A stretch of DNA of 64,000 nucleotides, taken from assembly GCA_030867875.1 (NCBI GenBank), contig JAOWCC010001589.1, forward strand, positions 86,699,537 to 86,763,536, written 5' to 3'. The translations under genes and the position numbers were made by a program. The DNA is from Actinernus sp. WN-2022 (taxonomy: Eukaryota; Cnidaria; Anthozoa; Actiniaria; Actinernidae). The notes below the pieces were generated by a model. It was not told where the DNA came from and searched no databases. It saw only the letters and a program-made list of their open reading frames with translations. Shown piece by piece: positions 60,692 to 64,000 of the stretch. Numbering within the stretch: position 1 is the stretch's first letter; each line of letters starts with the position of its first letter.

Positions 60692-62392
60692 ATTGATACA
60701 CCTGATGTCAAAATCTGATCATACATGTACATACTAATGACGTAATTGTGACTTTTTTTTACATTGAGCCATTACTCCAAATCAAGTTGAACAATTCTTT
60801 TCAAACAACTGGAAACTGTCAAACTTATAAAACATGAACATAGTGCAAATTTTATCAAAATCCCTTGGGTGGAAGTTTGCAAAAGATTTGTGCTATTAAT
60901 TTCTTACATTACTAATGTTGTCAAAACCATAGCTGTCTGTCAATAGGAGTGATTAGAATCCAAACTAGTTAAAAGTAGTCCCCAAAGCTTACTAAATATT
61001 GATGCCAATAAAATTGTGCTAGGTAAAACAGGAAAAAAGTTGTAAATATTTATTTAGAGAGTAAAAATGGCAAAAATCTCCAAATTTCAGGTTTTCCAAA
61101 AAAGCACTCCTGACCAGATAATTTTTTAAAAGTTTTGAGAATTCAATTCAACCTTTCATAAGTAAAATACACCAAATCCTATTGCTGAGAAATATCAACA
61201 ATATTTATTGGAGATGTGATTTTTCAAAGAGAAGCACATTAGAGCCAAGCTAGGTTTTGGATAGTGCTTTAATTATTTACATCTGGAGTGGCCATGGCTG
61301 ACTGACGGAATAGGCATGTGTATTCAAAAGTCGAGAAATTATCATAATGACCAGGAATAGCTAATAACATCTGAAAATATGTGTGTAGATTGTTAATTAA
61401 ACTGGATGTACCTCCTGGACATTATGATAATTTCTCGACTTTTGAATGCATGTGCCTATTCCATCAATCAACCGTGGCCCGGCTCCAGATGTAAACCAAG
61501 CACTATCCAAAACATTGGCTCTGATGACTTGCTTCTCTTTGAAAAATCATATCTCCAATTGTAGATATTTCTCAGCAATAGGATTTGGTGTATTTTACTT
61601 ATGAAAGATTGAATTTAATGCTAAAATATGTTAAAAAATTCTCTGGAGTGGTTTTTTAGAAAACCTGAAATTTGGAGATTTGAGGTGTTTGCAATTTTTC
61701 AACAATTTTACTCTCTCAAAAGAAATATTTACAACTTTTTTTTCTGTTTTAGCTAGCACGATGTTATTTGGCATCAAGATTTAGTAAGCTTTTGGGCTCC
61801 AGATGTAAACCAAGCACTATCCAAAACATTGGCTCTGATGACTTGCTTCTCTTTGAAAAATCATATCTCCAATTGTAGATATTTCTCAGCAATAGGATTT
61901 GGTGTATTTTACTTATGAAAGATTGAATTTAATGCTAAAATATGTTAAAAAATTCTCTGGAGTGGTTTTTTAGAAAACCTGAAATTTGGAGATTTGAGGT
62001 GTTTGCAATTTTTCAACAATTTTACTCTCTCAAAAGAAATATTTACAACTTTTTTTTCTGTTTTAGCTAGCACGATGTTATTTGGCATCAAGATTTAGTA
62101 AGCTTTTGGGAATACTTTTAACTAGTTTGGATTCTATACATGTAAATCACTTCTACGGTCTGTTCAATTTTGACAACATTAATTATTAGTAATGTAAGAA
62201 ATTCATTGCACAAATCTTCTGCCCAAGGGATTTGATAAAATTTGCATTGTATACATGTCTTTGAACAGTTTCCAGTTGACTGAAGAAACAAAGTTCAACT
62301 AGATTGACTTACGTCACAATTACGTCATTATTTTTTTGTATGTGTGATCAGGTTAACATTTTGACATCATCATTTGTATCGATAAATGGTGT
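60692..62392. repeat. 1.7-kb foldback element (probable non-autonomous transposon)
   Basis: The arms at about 60692-61375 and 61395-62392 pair imperfectly. Examples are GTCGAGAAATTATCATAATG with CATTATGATAATTTCTCGAC near the centre, and ATTGTGAC / GTCACAATTACGTCATTA at the edges. The right arm is longer because of an internal 314-bp tandem duplication. No coding frame is present. Confidence 0.85.
61481..62108 (+). repeat. Two apparently identical 314-bp tandem copies
   Basis: The copies start GGCTCCAGATGTAAACCAAG at 61481 and 61795 and end AAGATTTAGTAAGCTTTTG. No difference was seen by eye. The left arm of the foldback has only a single equivalent. Confidence 0.93.
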
Positions 62393-63040
62393 ACTGTTTG
62401 TGAAAATCGGGCAAATCTCTGAAAAGATATGACATGTTGTTTAAATTTGCACAGTTGCTTTGGAGTTTTATTGGATACAAGTACGGATCTGATGTCGTTT
62501 CACGGCTGTCCCTATTGTCAAAAACAATAGATCTTGTGTTGTGTAACAATTAAGGGACAACCGTGTGATGTCATCACAGCCATTTTGGCCCAAGGCCAAA
62601 ATGGCTCATACTTGTATGAGCCATTTTTTCAACATATTTCTAATTTAGAGTCCCATATTGCCAAAAAATTAACAGCAACTTGTTTTAACACTGAGTTGGG
62701 GTGATTATACAACCATATGTTTCTCCATGCAGCTCGTTTATTATTGCATGCATGTACACTTGTGTACTATACAACTGAATAGTCCAGGCAATAGAATACT
62801 AGGACTTCATGAATGTGGGAGGTCATCAGGTTTGAATCCCAAGGCCAATATCCCTGCCCAAGGATGTTCCTATCTCCCAACACTTTCTCTTCATAAATGG
62901 GGAAAGTTCATTGTACAATTATTTTCATTGAAGTGCAACCCTGAAAGTTATAAGTCTTGTCTGTAAAATTCGATTTAGCTAACCATCAATCAAACGTGTA
63001 CCAAAATGTATTACAATGTAAGTCTAGGTGGTACACATTT
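62393..63040. other. Intronic or intergenic stretch with small inverted repeats
   Basis: It includes CGGCTGTCCCTATTGTC paired with a GGGACAACCGTG stretch (62500-62577) and GCCATTTTGGCCCAAGGCCA. The 62787-62850 segment with AGGTTTGAATCCC resembles a SINE B box. No gene was recognised. Confidence 0.45.
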
Positions 63041-63174
63041 GAAGGGGTCCGTGCAAGAACAACGTAAGTGACTTCTGATCAAATTCAAAATTCTTCTTGA
63101 TATTCTTTGTTTTCTAAGAGAGAATTTAGAACTTGATCAAAAGTCACTTACGTTGTTCTTGCACGGACCCCTTC
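63041..63174. mobile_element. MITE with about 42-bp TIRs (GAAGGGGTCCGTGCAAGAAC)
   Basis: The left terminus GAAGGGGTCCGTGCAAGAAC, followed by AACGTAAGTGACTT, is the reverse complement of the right terminus ending GTTCTTGCACGGACCCCTTC. The interior is 50 bp. Confidence 0.92.
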
Positions 63175-63430
63175 ATTTGAAAGCTTAATTGTTTGAGACA
63201 ATTAAAGCTAGCTAGCTGTGTTTGATTGACTATTGACTAAATTGAATTTTACAGACGAGACTTAAAACTTCCAGGGTCGCACTTCAATGAAAATGGTAAT
63301 AACAGTCTGCCCTCGCCATTTGTACTACCACATCCTTGGGTTAAAGATGTTAAATTGTAATAATGCCTCAGAATTAATCAATCTTCAGTTGGTAATCACT
63401 GTAGCTGATATAAGCTAGAGGACTAAGAAT

Positions 63431-63640
63431 CCTCAATCCAAGCTCAGTGGTTAAGTGCCAGTCTAGTGGGCAGGAGGTTGAGGTTTCAAAACCCTGTGGC
63501 CAGACCAAGACTCAGGGTCTTTATTTGAATTAACTGAGTAGAAACGAAGGTACATACTGGCTTTGCTTAATCTCGAACAGCTAAATGGTTACACCTTCAC
63601 ATCTTCTCGGATAAGGGCATAAAACCATAGGACTAAGTGG
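63431..63640 (+). mobile_element. tRNA-derived SINE
   Basis: The A box AGCTCAGTGGTTAAGTGCC and the B box GAGGTTTCAAAACCC are spaced as in a tRNA promoter. A non-tRNA body (TTTATTTGAATTAACTGAG) follows. The cloverleaf cannot be completed, so it is not a tRNA gene. Confidence 0.75.
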
Positions 63641-63764
63641 GAGATTATGGAGTTTCATAGGAAAACATGTTACTCTGAAATAATAAGGTCACTTTATTTT
63701 ACTTTAAGAAAAATAACTACCCTTTATTGTTACTAATAATGTCCCAAGACAATCAGTACACTGG

Positions 63765-64000
63765 ACAATAAATTACTGGGGCATTAGAATCAATTACTGG
63801 GGTATTAATCAATTACTGGGGTATTAATCAATTACTGGGTTATTAGAATCAATTACTGGGGTACTAGAATCAATTACTGGGGTACTAGAATCAATTACTG
63901 GGGTATTAGAATCAATTACTGGGGTATTAATCAATTACTGGGGTATTAATCAATTACTGGGGTATTAGAATCAATTACTGGGGTATTAGAATCAATTACT
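63765..64000 (+). repeat. Satellite AATCAATTACTGGGGTATT(AG), continues past the window
   Basis: Ten or more head-to-tail units of 19 or 22 bp occur, the longer form adding AGA. Variants TACTAG and GTTATT occur in the middle units. Confidence 0.95.

Noticed and set aside
63431..63500. tRNA gene suggested by A- and B-box sequence (also 58150-58200)
   Set aside because: No complete cloverleaf can be formed; position and tails fit tRNA-derived SINEs.

Overview
The window reads as nuclear DNA of an invertebrate animal, most likely an anthozoan cnidarian (coral or sea anemone). Two ordinary metazoan genes are recognisable near the right side: a C6orf120/UPF0669 homologue on the plus strand and, facing it, the last four coding exons of an AVEN-like gene with clean splice sites. 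Most of the rest is layered mobile DNA: CR1/L2-type LINEs, Penelope-like and Ty3/gypsy-like elements, DIRS-like tyrosine-recombinase remnants, Mutator-like elements with 9-bp target duplications, tRNA-derived SINEs, many foldback MITEs and several satellites. The taxon is inferred from gene and repeat style; no search was run.

The centrepiece is a complete, apparently intact Polinton-like (Maverick/adintovirus-like) endogenous virus of 15.8 kb at 9694-25505. It is bounded by a 5-bp target duplication (CCTGG) and by 328-329 bp terminal inverted repeats, each of which begins with its own 228-bp palindrome. It carries a protein-primed-type family B DNA polymerase, a retroviral-type integrase, an A32/FtsK-like packaging ATPase, a probable double jelly-roll major capsid protein, a possible penton protein and a set of small membrane or coiled-coil proteins. 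It also carries a TFIIB-like transcription factor, a cysteine-rich zinc protein of a style seen in large DNA viruses, and an F-box/ankyrin protein. All long frames are open, so the copy looks young or possibly functional.

The element looks like a compact virus genome. Polymerase and integrase meet tail to tail at the left. Capsid, ATPase and small virion-type proteins form a co-oriented block with 1-8 bp overlaps. Divergent gene pairs share 34-46 bp promoters. A recurring motif, TATAGTTRTATCG or close variants, lies just upstream of many start codons and inside both TIRs. Together with the element's own TFIIB-like factor this suggests a dedicated transcription programme. Two inverted copies of a hairpin with loop GTCGTTGCGTG bracket the 9-kb morphogenesis block.

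Left of the virus (1-9.69 kb): a broken CR1-like LINE with an SGNH-esterase ORF1, two foldback repeats, a Penelope-like fragment with a GIY-YIG endonuclease, a GCGAGTCA satellite and a 1.3-kb TIR element. Right of it (25.5-52 kb): a matching satellite in inverted orientation, then gypsy fragments nested with a LINE and a Mutator-type MITE, a 4.3-kb Mutator-type composite holding a nearly full LINE reverse transcriptase, and a TIR composite holding DIRS-like remnants. From 52 to 64 kb the two host genes sit among MITEs, two SINEs, a 1.7-kb foldback with an apparently exact 314-bp tandem duplication, and a satellite running off the window end.
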